Shown piece after piece: positions 45,570 to 54,155 of a DNA stretch of 64,000 bases. A program made the position numbers and the translations under genes. Under the pieces are notes generated by a model that was not told the origin of the DNA, did not search any database, and worked only from the letters and a program-made list of their open reading frames with translations. Within the stretch, counting starts at the first letter, position 1, and each line of letters starts with the position of its first letter. Source of the DNA: an uncultured Kordiimonas sp. (GTDB lineage Bacteria > Pseudomonadota > Alphaproteobacteria > Sphingomonadales > Kordiimonadaceae); contig CANMRM010000001.1 in assembly GCA_947500295.1 (NCBI GenBank), forward strand, positions 868,001 through 932,000. Reading direction: 5' to 3'.

Positions 45570-47470
45570 ACCGTTGTAAGGGTGCAAATTTGGAAGCGGA
45601 CCGGGAAACCAACAAAATAGATATGCAGGTTCAGCAGGGGCTGAACAACATCTACATGCGTCACCTCAGCAAGGTTTCGCTTGTGATGTTCCTTTACTAT
45701 AGCTTTATCAGCGTTTCGCACGTCTTTATTCTTGAAGGTGCCGGTTGGCAATGGATTGTTGCCAGCAGTGTTATCGCGGCAGGTGCGGGCGGTGCGATAC
45801 ATATTTTAATCCGTTTGGAGCGTATTTCGGCCGAGCACAGTCAGCTGGCTTTTGTGCCCGTTGGACTGTCTGCCATCGTAGCCGTTTTTGCGCATGTGTT
45901 TTTCAGCGGGGAGCTGCTGCAACTGACCAATGGCGGCCTTATCATGTTCGCCATCGCCTTTGTTACCCTGTCGCCGATGATTTTCGGCTCGCTGTTTGCA
46001 ATCAGCAGTGTTTTTTACTGGGCGGCCCTCATGACAATCCAGAGCCCAGATACCGTACATTTTGCATTTATGTATGTTGCCGTGGCGGCCTTGACTATTC
46101 TCTGCTTTGTTTTGAGATACAGAACCCTCTACAGTGCTGAGCGGCTGTTGATTTCCAACCGAAACAAAGCAGCAAAACTGGTTGAAGCATCAAAGCGCAT
46201 TCAGGAAAATATCGACGACGTTCGGGCGTCTGCAGAGGCAGCGGAACGGGCCAATGCTGCGAAGGATGTTTTTCTCGCCAATACTACGCACGAACTGCGG
46301 ACACCGCTCACGGGTGTCCTTGGCATGATGGATTTTCTTGCAGAGTCCAACCTCGATGACGATCAGCGCCAGGCCGTTGATGCTGCGCAGTTCAGTGCCC
46401 GCACATTGCTCGTGGTGGTGAATGACCTGCTGGACATCGCCAAACTGGATGCTGGCAAGCTTGAGATCAAGGCCGAGCCGTTTATGCCTGCTACGGTGGT
46501 GAGTCAGGTGGTCGACTTGCTGAAAACAAAGGCTGAGTCCAAAGGGCTCGCCTTGTCTGTACACGGACTTAGACGGGCTGCGTCGGCGCTCATGGGAGAT
46601 CCGGTGCGCATCGGGCAGATCGTGCTGAACCTGACGGATAATGCAATCAAGTTCACGGACGAGGGGGAAGTGGTCGTTGCGATCAAGATCCGCGAAAACA
46701 GTCAGGAATCTGCACTCAAGGGTCATGCAAACCTGCGCATAACAGTTCAGGACAGCGGCAGCGGCATCAGCGAAGAAGATCAAAAAAGGCTGTTTTCACG
46801 GTTTGAGCAACTTGATGGATCGGCTGCAAGGAGCTCCGAGGGTGCGGGCCTCGGCCTTTCAATCTGTTTGGGATTGGCGAACCAGATGGGCGGGCGGATA
46901 ACCGTGGACAGCAAGATGGGCATGGGCTCCACCTTTTGTCTTGATGTGGACCTGCCCATTGCCAGCGAGGAAGACGCTGATAAAGCGCGACGTCGAGGCG
47001 TCCCCAAAACCGAGACCAGACCCATGGCCGCATTGCCAACGCTTGCACTCGGCGACGATGATGCCGGTGACGAAGATGCTGTTCAGGGACAGTTACGTGT
47101 GCTGCTCGCGGAAGACAATGCGGTGAACCAGTTGCTGGTTCGCAAGCTCGCCAAAGGTTTTAACTGGAACCTGACCGTTGTAAACAACGGCGAAGAAGCC
47201 ATTTTCCGGATTGAGGATGAGCGCCCGTTCGACCTTGTCTTGATGGATATCCGTATGCCCAAGATGGATGGTGTGCAGGCAATCCAGCGGATCAGATCCA
47301 TGAGCGGTGAGAAAGGGCAGGTGCCGGTCATTGCCCTTACGGCGAACACCGGCGTGGATCAGGAAGCTGTATACAAGCAGCAAGGCATGTCGGCCATTGT
47401 CGGAAAACCAATAGACTCTCTATTGCTGAAGTCGACTGTCGATGAGATCCTGACTAAGAAAAAAGACTAG
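45566..47470 (+). CDS. Hybrid histidine kinase, second of tandem pair
   Basis: A 634-residue paralogue of the preceding kinase with the same plan: about six membrane helices (residues about 40-195), HisKA with His242 in NTTHELRTPLTGVLGMMDFL, HATPase with QDSGSGISEEDQKRL and GAGLGLSICLGLANQMGG, and a receiver with Asp561 in LMDIRMPKMDGVQ. A longer acidic linker precedes the receiver. Start choice is open: TTG at 45566 overlaps the previous stop, TTG at 45590 has AAGGG upstream, and ATG at 45623 has no ribosome site. The two are probably translated together and may cross-talk or form heterodimers. Confidence 0.9.
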   Translation: MNRCKGANLEADRETNKIDMQVQQGLNNIYMRHLSKVSLVMFLYYSFISVSHVFILEGAGWQWIVASSVIAAGAGGAIHILIRLERISAEHSQLAFVPVGLSAIVAVFAHVFFSGELLQLTNGGLIMFAIAFVTLSPMIFGSLFAISSVFYWAALMTIQSPDTVHFAFMYVAVAALTILCFVLRYRTLYSAERLLISNRNKAAKLVEASKRIQENIDDVRASAEAAERANAAKDVFLANTTHELRTPLTGVLGMMDFLAESNLDDDQRQAVDAAQFSARTLLVVVNDLLDIAKLDAGKLEIKAEPFMPATVVSQVVDLLKTKAESKGLALSVHGLRRAASALMGDPVRIGQIVLNLTDNAIKFTDEGEVVVAIKIRENSQESALKGHANLRITVQDSGSGISEEDQKRLFSRFEQLDGSAARSSEGAGLGLSICLGLANQMGGRITVDSKMGMGSTFCLDVDLPIASEEDADKARRRGVPKTETRPMAALPTLALGDDDAGDEDAVQGQLRVLLAEDNAVNQLLVRKLAKGFNWNLTVVNNGEEAIFRIEDERPFDLVLMDIRMPKMDGVQAIQRIRSMSGEKGQVPVIALTANTGVDQEAVYKQQGMSAIVGKPIDSLLLKSTVDEILTKKKD

Positions 47471-47681
47471 TCGCCGCCGCGCTGAAATGGCTTGTTTTCC
47501 TTGACAGCGTCCCCACTTTTCATTAAACGGGCGGCACTTTCCGACAGGAAGCCATAGAGATCAAAGCACCTAAAACGCCGTAAGCGGGGTGTCCATCAGT
47601 CAGCGAGTTTCGCCCACTGGTGTTGAAATGCTTTGTTTTTTATGTGGTTTCTTCAGGAACAAATAAAGGAATTGAACAGCG

Positions 47682-49070
47682 ATGTTTGACAATCTTTCAG
47701 ATCGATTGAGCGGTATTTTTGACGGCCTGAAGCGCCGTGGTGCGCTCAAGGAAGCTGACGTCACGGAGGCTTTGCGCGAAGTTCGCGTCGCGCTTCTGGA
47801 GGCTGATGTCGCGCTGCCGGTCGTGAAAGAGTTTGTTGCCGCTGTAAAGACAAAAGCGATTGGCCAGGACGTCCTGAAGTCGGTGACGCCCGGCCAGCAG
47901 GTTGTCAAAATCGTCAATGATGAGATGGTTGCCATGCTCGGGGCTGAAAGCGCCGGGCTCAACACAGTCGGTGTGCCGCCGGTGGTCTTCCTTATGGTCG
48001 GGCTGCAAGGGTCTGGTAAAACAACCACCACAGCAAAAATTGCCAAACGCCTGACAGAAAAAGACGGCAAGAAAGTGATGATGGCATCCCTTGATGTCCG
48101 CCGTCCCGCAGCGCAGGAGCAATTGAAGGTTCTTGGCGAACAGATCGGTGTAAAAACGCTGCCAATCATTGAAGGCCAGATGCCAACCGACATCGCTCGC
48201 CGGGCAATGGACGCCGCCAAGCTGCAAGGCTTTGACGTGCTAATGCTGGATACGGCGGGTCGCCTGCATGTGGACCAGAGCCTGATGGCCGAAGTGGTTG
48301 CTGTTCGGGACATCTCAAATCCTGCGGAAACACTTCTGATCGCTGATAGTCTCACCGGCCAGGACGCCGTAAATGTTGCCAAGGAGTTTGATGCTCAGGT
48401 TGGCATTACAGGCGTTGCTTTGACCCGTATGGACGGCGATGGCCGCGGTGGTGCGGCTTTGTCGATGCGTGCCGTCACCGGCAAGCCGATCAAACTCGCT
48501 GGTACTGGCGAGAAGATGGATGCGCTCGAGGACTTTCACCCTGAGCGGGTCGCAAGCCGTATTCTCGGCATGGGTGATGTGGTCAGCCTTGTTGAAAAGG
48601 CCGCCGAGACAATCGAAAAAGAAGATGCCGAAAAGATGGCCAAGAAAATGGCCAAAGGCACCTTCGATCTTGAGGATCTGCGCACGCAGTTGCAGCAGAT
48701 GTCTAAAATGGGCGGCATGAAAAGTGTGCTGGGATTGTTGCCGGGCATGGGAAAACTCAAGGGCGCGATGAACCAGCCCGGCGTTGACGATAAAATGTTC
48801 AAGCGTCAGGAGGCGATCATCAGCTCGATGACGCCTGCTGAACGCCAGAAGCCTCAGCTCCTGAACGCTTCACGCAAGAAGCGTGTTGCAGCGGGCTCGG
48901 GTACAAGCGTGCAGGAAGTGAACAAGCTTCTGAAAATGCACATGCAGATGGCCAAGATGATGAAGAAAATGTCCAAAATGGGCAAAGGTGGCCGGATGCC
49001 GAATTTGCCAGGTGGTATGGGCGGGGCTATGCCCGGCCAGTTGCCACCCGGCTTTGACAAATTGTTCTGA
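47682..49070 (+). CDS. ffh: Signal recognition particle protein Ffh
   Basis: A 462-residue SRP GTPase. The N domain (residues 1-90) is followed by the G domain with GLQGSGKTTTTAKIAKRL near residue 110, DVRRPAAQEQLKVLGEQ, DTAGRLHVDQSLMAE and TRMDGDGRGG. The methionine-rich M domain (from about 330) contains the RNA-binding SMTPAERQKPQLLNASRKKR and a Met/Lys/Gly-rich tail typical of Ffh. It binds signal sequences and 4.5S RNA, and pairs with FtsY. The start has AAAGGA upstream. It leads the ribosomal and tRNA-modification block, with rpsP following after 112 bases. Confidence 0.97.
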   Translation: MFDNLSDRLSGIFDGLKRRGALKEADVTEALREVRVALLEADVALPVVKEFVAAVKTKAIGQDVLKSVTPGQQVVKIVNDEMVAMLGAESAGLNTVGVPPVVFLMVGLQGSGKTTTTAKIAKRLTEKDGKKVMMASLDVRRPAAQEQLKVLGEQIGVKTLPIIEGQMPTDIARRAMDAAKLQGFDVLMLDTAGRLHVDQSLMAEVVAVRDISNPAETLLIADSLTGQDAVNVAKEFDAQVGITGVALTRMDGDGRGGAALSMRAVTGKPIKLAGTGEKMDALEDFHPERVASRILGMGDVVSLVEKAAETIEKEDAEKMAKKMAKGTFDLEDLRTQLQQMSKMGGMKSVLGLLPGMGKLKGAMNQPGVDDKMFKRQEAIISSMTPAERQKPQLLNASRKKRVAAGSGTSVQEVNKLLKMHMQMAKMMKKMSKMGKGGRMPNLPGGMGGAMPGQLPPGFDKLF

Positions 49071-49144
49071 GGCGGTCTCAGGGCACAAACCTGATTTCAG
49101 CGGGGAGTAGCTCCGCAGGGATTGAAACCAAACTTGAGAATATT

Positions 49145-49163
49145 CCCGGGGCGTTGCCCCGGG
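49145..49163 (+). promoter_or_regulatory. GC-rich hairpin in the rpsP leader
   Basis: CCCGGGGC and GCCCCGGG form a perfect eight-base stem with a three-base loop, ending eight bases before the AAGGAA ribosome site of rpsP. There is no T-run, so simple termination is unlikely; a role in attenuation, processing or leader control between ffh and rpsP is more plausible. Confidence 0.5.
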
Positions 49164-49182
49164 GCTCTGAAAGGAAAAGAAA

Positions 49183-49605
49183 ATGGCACTTGCAATTCGT
49201 CTCGCCCGTGGTGGCGCGAAAAAACGTCCTTACTATCGCATCGTTGTGGCTGACAGCCGCATGCCACGTGATGGCCGCTTTATTGAAAAAGTGGGCTCCT
49301 ATAACCCGATGCTGGCAAAAGACGACGAAAACCGCATCAAAATCGACGTCGACCGCGTCAAAGAGTGGATGGGCAAAGGCGCGAAGCCTTCTGATCGTGT
49401 AAGCCGCTTCCTGGAAGCTGCCGGCGAGCTTGAGAAAAAAGCTCGCAACAACCCGAATAAAGCCAAGCCGGGCGCCAAGGCTCTAGAGCGCATCGAAGAG
49501 AAAAAAGAAAAAGCAGAAGCGGCGAAGGCTGCTGCCGCTGAAGCTGCTGCTGCGCCGGCAGAAGAAGCCGAAGCTCCTGCAGAGGAAGCCGCTGCTGAAG
49601 AGTAA
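49183..49605 (+). CDS. rpsP: 30S ribosomal protein S16
   Basis: A 140-residue S16: [20 protein letters not shown] at the start, then [20 protein letters not shown] and [19 protein letters not shown]. The core ends near residue 85; the rest is an alanine-, glutamate- and lysine-rich extension, longer than the roughly 80-residue E. coli protein but common in alphaproteobacteria. It binds 16S rRNA during 30S assembly. AAGGAA precedes the ATG. The rimM-trmD-rplS genes expected next to it lie 4 kb downstream behind inserted genes. Confidence 0.97.
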   Translation: MALAIRLARGGAKKRPYYRIVVADSRMPRDGRFIEKVGSYNPMLAKDDENRIKIDVDRVKEWMGKGAKPSDRVSRFLEAAGELEKKARNNPNKAKPGAKALERIEEKKEKAEAAKAAAAEAAAAPAEEAEAPAEEAAAEE

Positions 49606-49632
49606 GCCTCACTTCACTGACTTATCTAGGAA

Positions 49633-49659
49633 GCGCGTCGGCCCGTCCGGCGCGTTTTT
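49633..49659 (+). terminator. Rho-independent terminator after rpsP
   Basis: CGCGTCGG pairs with CCGGCGCG (one G-U pair) around a five-base loop, directly followed by TTTTT. It lies 28 bases past the rpsP stop and should end the ffh-rpsP transcript before the DUF2059 gene. Confidence 0.85.
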
Positions 49660-49751
49660 CTTTGGGGCCGAAAAGTAAACAGCTTGTTGCAAAGGCAAGT
49701 GAATACGATACATTGCGTTTCAAAGACACATTTTGCGACCGGGAGAGTTTT

Positions 49752-50279
49752 ATGAGATATCTGATTGCACTGATGTTGCTGTTTGGCACAGCGAGTGTCA
49801 AAGCTGATGATCAAAAAGAGAAACAAGCAGCAGCTCAAGAACTTTCTGAAGTCATGGGGATTCAGTCGCTTATTGATGGTGTTATGGACCAGACTAGGTC
49901 TGCGATGATCTCTTCGACCTCTCAGCTGTCGGACAATCTTAGGGTCGAATTCCCAAATATGACGGAACAGCAGGCCGCAAAACTGGATAGTATTTTCAGC
50001 AATTATTCTTCAGCAATACTGGACTCGATTGATACCCGCGAGGCCGCCAGGATATATACCTCTATTGTTTTTAACGGGTTATCCACAGCAGAAGCAGAAG
50101 CGGCTATTGATTTTTATCAGTCTGACGATGGTCAGAATACAATGAAGGTCGTGGCCGATGCTGCAGCCCAAATGAACGACTATATGTTGACCCAGATCCA
50201 AGCGGCGCAATCTACTGCGTTGCCGAATTTCATGAATGAGGTCAGGGCGTTCAAGAGCGAAATGCTAGCTCAACAGTAG
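49752..50279 (+). CDS. Exported DUF2059 protein
   Basis: A 175-residue protein with a signal peptide (MRYLIALMLLFGTASVKA, cut before DD). The helical mature part contains VFNGLSTAEAEAAIDFYQSD, the region typical of DUF2059 proteins, whose function is unknown; they are small periplasmic helical proteins. The ATG at 49752 follows GGGAGAG; an upstream in-frame start at 49662 would destroy the signal peptide and overlap the terminator. It is inserted between rpsP and rimM relative to the usual operon order. Confidence 0.85.
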   Translation: MRYLIALMLLFGTASVKADDQKEKQAAAQELSEVMGIQSLIDGVMDQTRSAMISSTSQLSDNLRVEFPNMTEQQAAKLDSIFSNYSSAILDSIDTREAARIYTSIVFNGLSTAEAEAAIDFYQSDDGQNTMKVVADAAAQMNDYMLTQIQAAQSTALPNFMNEVRAFKSEMLAQQ

Positions 50280-50340
50280 CCATTTAGATATAGAGCACAC
50301 CAAAAAACCTGCGCATTATTGTTTGCGCAAAGTGCCGCCA

Positions 50341-51708
50341 TCAGATGTCGAGCTTGGCTTGCTTCATCGAAATGCCAACTGTCCAGGCGCCAAGCCGGAT
50401 GGCCGCGGCGGTCACGATGCCATAGATGGCCATGGCGACGCTGATCAGGACAAAAAAGTCTGCCGCAATTGTTCCAGTCTGAGCCTGCAGGAACAGGCCG
50501 CCTGCGACAATTACCAATAGCCTGCCGAGTGCGCCAATAACCGGCCACAACATTTTTCTCGCCCCCTGTGATGCAAAATACAGGCACAGTCCCAAGCCGA
50601 AGAAGGCGTAAAAAGGCCCGACAATCTGAAGGTAGCTTCGGCATGCGGCCCGCACGGCTTCAACATCGGTGAACAGGTCCGCCCAAAGGGATGGAAATGC
50701 CGCCAGAACGGTGCCAACCAGGCCCGAAAGAGCGGCGGCAGAAAAAGCCGAAACCCAGCCGATTCGGAGGCCGCGCCTGAAGTGACCCGCACCGAAATGA
50801 GCGCCGACCATGGTGATGGATGCGGACCCGATGCCAAAAATAAGCGGGATCATCAGGAACTCGAGGCGCGCGCCAATACCATATCCCGCCAGGACATCAT
50901 CGCCGTATCTCGCAACCATTCCGGTAATGGCAATGACGGTAGCCACTGACGAAAGCGGTGAAATCGAAGCAAGCGCTCCCACTTTCAGGATATCCGCGAA
51001 CAAGGCTGGCCGGATGGCGATGCCCCTAAATCGCAGGCGCAGGACCGTGGATTTTCGGGACAAAAACCAGATCTGGAACGCACCCGAGCATGCAAAGCCG
51101 GTGATGCTGCCGACGGCGGCTCCAGCAATGCCCAGAGCCGGAAAAGGGCCGACGCCGAAGACAAACAGGCCGGCAACAACTATTTGGACGAGGGACCCCA
51201 TTACCATCGACAAGGCCGCGACCTGCATATCTCCCGTTGCCCGTATGATGCCGTTCAAACTCATCGACACCCACATGGTCACGCATCCCACAAAAAAAAC
51301 ATCGGAGTAAGCCAGTGCTTGCCTGAGGGCGTCCCCGCTACCGCCAAGGCCAGCATAGAAGTCGCTGCCGAAAGACAAGAAGACAACAGAAAATACGATG
51401 GACAAAAGAACCGAGAGTATCAGCGCATGCAGGGCAATGAATTCGGCGCCGTACCTGTCTTCCGCGCCCAGTCGCTGGGCGATGGCCCCGGAAATGGCCC
51501 CGCCCATGGACCCGCCGGATATCATCATCGACAGCATCATCATGGGAAACGCCAACGCCAGTCCGGCAAGCGACACCGTGCCAAGCTGTCCGACATAAAA
51601 CGCCTCCGCCATGGACGTTGCCAACGTAACAAACATCGCAAGGACGTTGGGGGCGGCCAGCCTCGCCAGCGTCGGGCCGATGGGGGCGGTCAACATTTTT
51701 GAATGCAC
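50341..51708 (-). CDS. MATE family multidrug efflux transporter
   Basis: About 455 residues with 12 hydrophobic segments in two six-helix halves. MATE features include the start MLTAPIGPTLARLAAPNVLA and PMMMLSMMISGGSMGGAISG with LGAED downstream; the second half begins near residue 235 with the segment RPALFADILKVGALASISPL. The family exports drugs or metabolites using Na+ or H+. The start is uncertain (GTG at 51708, ATG at 51696 or TTG at 51735). It is divergent from an HxlR regulator, with two operator-like repeats between them, suggesting drug- or redox-responsive control. Confidence 0.9.
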   Translation of the reverse strand: MHSKMLTAPIGPTLARLAAPNVLAMFVTLATSMAEAFYVGQLGTVSLAGLALAFPMMMLSMMISGGSMGGAISGAIAQRLGAEDRYGAEFIALHALILSVLLSIVFSVVFLSFGSDFYAGLGGSGDALRQALAYSDVFFVGCVTMWVSMSLNGIIRATGDMQVAALSMVMGSLVQIVVAGLFVFGVGPFPALGIAGAAVGSITGFACSGAFQIWFLSRKSTVLRLRFRGIAIRPALFADILKVGALASISPLSSVATVIAITGMVARYGDDVLAGYGIGARLEFLMIPLIFGIGSASITMVGAHFGAGHFRRGLRIGWVSAFSAAALSGLVGTVLAAFPSLWADLFTDVEAVRAACRSYLQIVGPFYAFFGLGLCLYFASQGARKMLWPVIGALGRLLVIVAGGLFLQAQTGTIAADFFVLISVAMAIYGIVTAAAIRLGAWTVGISMKQAKLDI

Positions 51709-51726
51709 GGTGATTAATCTCTTGGT

Positions 51727-51773
51727 TTGGTTCAAATAGTGAACTTACAAAATTGGTTCAAAAAGTCAACTTA
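51727..51773. promoter_or_regulatory. Two 21-bp direct repeats, putative HxlR operators
   Basis: Copies at 51727-51747 and 51753-51773 agree at 19 of 21 positions. The first contains the perfect dyad GTTCA-AATAG-TGAAC, and the second a degenerate version ending GTCAAC. They lie between the divergent MATE and HxlR genes, and so are the natural target of the HxlR protein; they may control both promoters. Confidence 0.65.
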
Positions 51774-51791
51774 AGGTGTTAATCATAGGAT

Positions 51792-52262
51792 ATGACTACA
51801 ACGAACTATCAAAAATTGAGCTGCCCCGTCGCACGCTGTTTGAGCATTTTGGGGGATCAATGGACATTCCTGATTGTCCGTGATGCGCTGTCCGGGCTGT
51901 CCCGCTTCAGCGAATTTCGCGACAGCCTTGGTATTTCCAGAAATTTGTTAAGCACGCGACTCCAACACCTCTGCAATGTTGGCATATTTGAAAAGCGGGC
52001 ACTCCCCGGTTCCAAACGCTATGAGTACCTGCCAACGGAGAAATGCCGCGACCTGCAGCCCGTCATTCTGACCATGGCCGGTTGGGGCAACAGATGGTTT
52101 ACCGACGAAGAGCTGACCAGGGTAGAATGCAGGGACCGGCGAACCGGAAATCTTGTCGACTTTGGGTTTGTTGACCGGCAATCAAATCAAGTGATCGGTG
52201 CTGACAACCTCATTATTGAACGGCACAAGACGCGTTTGCCGGGAGACAAAAAATTGTCTTGA
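51792..52262 (+). CDS. HxlR family transcriptional regulator
   Basis: A 156-residue winged-helix protein: CPVARCLSILGDQWTFLIVR at residues 11-30, with the N-terminal Cys usual in the family, then SRFSEFRDSLGISRNLLSTR and LPGSKRYEYLPTEKCRDLQP. HxlR proteins are dimeric and often sense thiol-reactive or oxidative compounds through the N-terminal Cys. The gene is divergent from the MATE pump with two repeated operator-like sites between them, so repression of the pump and itself is the likely role. The inducer is unknown. Confidence 0.92.
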   Translation: MTTTNYQKLSCPVARCLSILGDQWTFLIVRDALSGLSRFSEFRDSLGISRNLLSTRLQHLCNVGIFEKRALPGSKRYEYLPTEKCRDLQPVILTMAGWGNRWFTDEELTRVECRDRRTGNLVDFGFVDRQSNQVIGADNLIIERHKTRLPGDKKLS

Positions 52263-52320
52263 TTATGGGCTATAGCTGCGCGGTGTTTTGATTTCATCGG
52301 GGGTGACATTTGCACCAACA

Positions 52321-52821
52321 ATGCCCACATCCATTGGTATGAAGAACCTGCCCTTCATAACCAAAGTCCGGCTTGCCGCCGCAGTTTTTGTGGTGCTAAC
52401 GGCAGGTGGGGCCTGGTATTCTTTTGAGCGCAATGTGGAATGGTCGGCGCGCATTGCCTGGGGTGAGGCGCGCGGGGAACCGGATGGCGGCATGCAGGCC
52501 GTGATCAATGTGATGGTCAACCGCAAAAACGACCCGCGCTATCCAAATTCCCTGGCGGCTGTGGCGCGCCAGCGCTGGCAGTTCACAGCTTTCAACAATG
52601 ACGACCCCAATCGCCCGAAGCTTGAAGCGGTGTCGGACGATGACCCTGAATTCCAGAGAGCAAAGCGGCTTGCCCTTTATGCGGAGCTGGGCATCTTGTG
52701 GGACATCACCGACGGTGCCACCCACTATCACAGTGACATCATCGACCGACCCGGTTATCTAACAAACGCTGAGGTCACAACCAGCATCGGCAATCACATA
52801 TTTTACAAGGCAGCAGACTGA
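52321..52821 (+). CDS. Cell wall hydrolase, SleB type
   Basis: About 166 residues. A basic start and membrane segment (VRLAAAVFVVLTAGGAWYSF) precede a Hydrolase_2 (SleB/CwlJ) domain: ARIAWGEARGEPDGGMQAVI with the catalytic Glu, then NVMVNRKNDPRYPNSLAAVA, RQRWQFTAFNNDD and GATHYHSD. The family cleaves the glycan of murein; in Gram-negative bacteria it acts in the periplasm. The start is uncertain: TTG at 52288, ATG at 52321 or ATG at 52339, none with a good ribosome site. Confidence 0.85.
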   Translation: MPTSIGMKNLPFITKVRLAAAVFVVLTAGGAWYSFERNVEWSARIAWGEARGEPDGGMQAVINVMVNRKNDPRYPNSLAAVARQRWQFTAFNNDDPNRPKLEAVSDDDPEFQRAKRLALYAELGILWDITDGATHYHSDIIDRPGYLTNAEVTTSIGNHIFYKAAD

Positions 52822-52908
52822 CACCTATTGCTGGCCAACGGTGTTCTTGCTACGCTTTTGGCGTGAGTTTACAGCAGATTTGTTGGGGCACTATGCAGGC
52901 GAGGCTTT

Positions 52909-53469
52909 ATGAGAAAATTGGTTTTAGTGATTGGTGTATGTATTGCTGGGCTCCTACCGGTCGCTGCAGGGGAGGAGGAGCGGTTTCCGCCACGTCCGGA
53001 CTGGCAGCCTGACTTCTCTATCAGCAATGACCAGGTTTTGGAGCGCATGATCTATTATCTTGATGATGGTGCCGATATCGTTGTCTTTGAACACGGAACA
53101 GCTGTAGTGCTGCCGGCGGGCCTTACAGACGCCGATGCCAGTGGGTTTGCGGTCAAGACACTGTCTTTGATTTTCAATGCGCATCCGGATTTTAACCCAT
53201 TGAACATGGACGACGGCAATATTCTCGTCGCTTACAACCATCCAGCCTACAATGTTGTCATAAGCGCTTTTGCTGATCAGCATATCAAGACTATTAAAGC
53301 CCGGCATCTGGAGGCATTGGCCACTGACGAGGTTTTGATCGGACCAGATGGAGCTAACAAATTCAACGAGTTCGGCATGAAAGCCCTTTATGGTCGCACT
53401 TTCATGTTCATGGATGCGGCTGACCCCAAAATCGCACTACTATACCGCCATGGTGGCCCGGCTGAGTAG
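52909..53469 (+). CDS. Exported protein of unknown function
   Basis: A 186-residue protein with a signal peptide (KLVLVIGVCIAGLLPVAAG, cut near EE). The mature part is acidic and soluble, with segments such as VFEHGTAVVLPAGLTDADAS and MDDGNILVAYNHPAYNVVI. I do not recognise a family or catalytic motif. The ATG has GCGAGG upstream. It stands alone between the wall hydrolase and rimM in the same direction. Confidence 0.7.
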   Translation: MRKLVLVIGVCIAGLLPVAAGEEERFPPRPDWQPDFSISNDQVLERMIYYLDDGADIVVFEHGTAVVLPAGLTDADASGFAVKTLSLIFNAHPDFNPLNMDDGNILVAYNHPAYNVVISAFADQHIKTIKARHLEALATDEVLIGPDGANKFNEFGMKALYGRTFMFMDAADPKIALLYRHGGPAE

Positions 53470-53543
53470 CACCACCCCAGCATTATGATTGACTCAACAT
53501 GATGTGCGCCATAGACACGGCGGCGTGAACTAGAGGGCCAAAC

Positions 53544-54152
53544 ATGGCGAAAAATCAAAATCGCGACAACACGGGCATTGACGGCGACTGGATCATGGTC
53601 GGGGCCTTTGGTGCGCCGCATGGCGTGAAGGGGGGCGTGCGGCTCAAGTCCTTCACTGAAGTGGCGGATGCGATTTTTGGGTTTGACGACCTGCGTGACG
53701 GCGCGAACGGCCAGCCTGTTTCGATAAAAAAGGAACGCAAAAGCAAAGACGGGTTTGTTGTGCGCGTTGACGGTAGTGGCTCCCCTGAAGATGCGAAGGC
53801 CTTGAGGGGCGTGACACTCTGGGTGCACAGGGATGTGCTCGCACCTGCAGACGACGACGAATTTTATCTGGCTGATCTCATTGGCCTCGAAGCCCGGGAC
53901 GTTGCGGGCAGCAGAATCGGACAAGTGAATGCGGTCGAGAATTTCGGTGCCGAAGACCTGATCGAACTGGTCCTGGACACATCCATCAAGGGTTTGGGTC
54001 GCTTTGCTTTTGTGCCTTTCCGTACTGAACTGGTGCCGGACGTGGCGATTTCAGACGGCTTTCTAACCATCGATATGGTGCGCTGGCAGGAAGTCCAGAC
54101 CGGCAAAACCGCCGAAAGCCAGATGGAAAACCCAAGTGAATCAGAGGGATAG
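53544..54152 (+). CDS. rimM: Ribosome maturation factor RimM
   Basis: A 202-residue 16S rRNA processing factor. The start of the RimM domain is WIMVGAFGAPHGVKGGVRLK near residue 15, followed by the PRC-barrel half with EFYLADLIGLEARD near residue 110 and RFAFVPFRTELVPDV. RimM binds S19 and assists 30S head assembly. It overlaps nothing but sits three bases before trmD, in the usual order rimM-trmD-rplS. A short acidic tail extends the C-terminus. Confidence 0.96.
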   Translation: MAKNQNRDNTGIDGDWIMVGAFGAPHGVKGGVRLKSFTEVADAIFGFDDLRDGANGQPVSIKKERKSKDGFVVRVDGSGSPEDAKALRGVTLWVHRDVLAPADDDEFYLADLIGLEARDVAGSRIGQVNAVENFGAEDLIELVLDTSIKGLGRFAFVPFRTELVPDVAISDGFLTIDMVRWQEVQTGKTAESQMENPSESEG

Positions 54153-54155
54153 CGA

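Noticed and set aside
47471-47681. Possible 4.5S RNA or other small RNA before ffh
   Set aside because: I looked for the conserved SRP RNA tetraloop and asymmetric loop sequences and did not find them. The 211-base gap has no clear terminator or structure.
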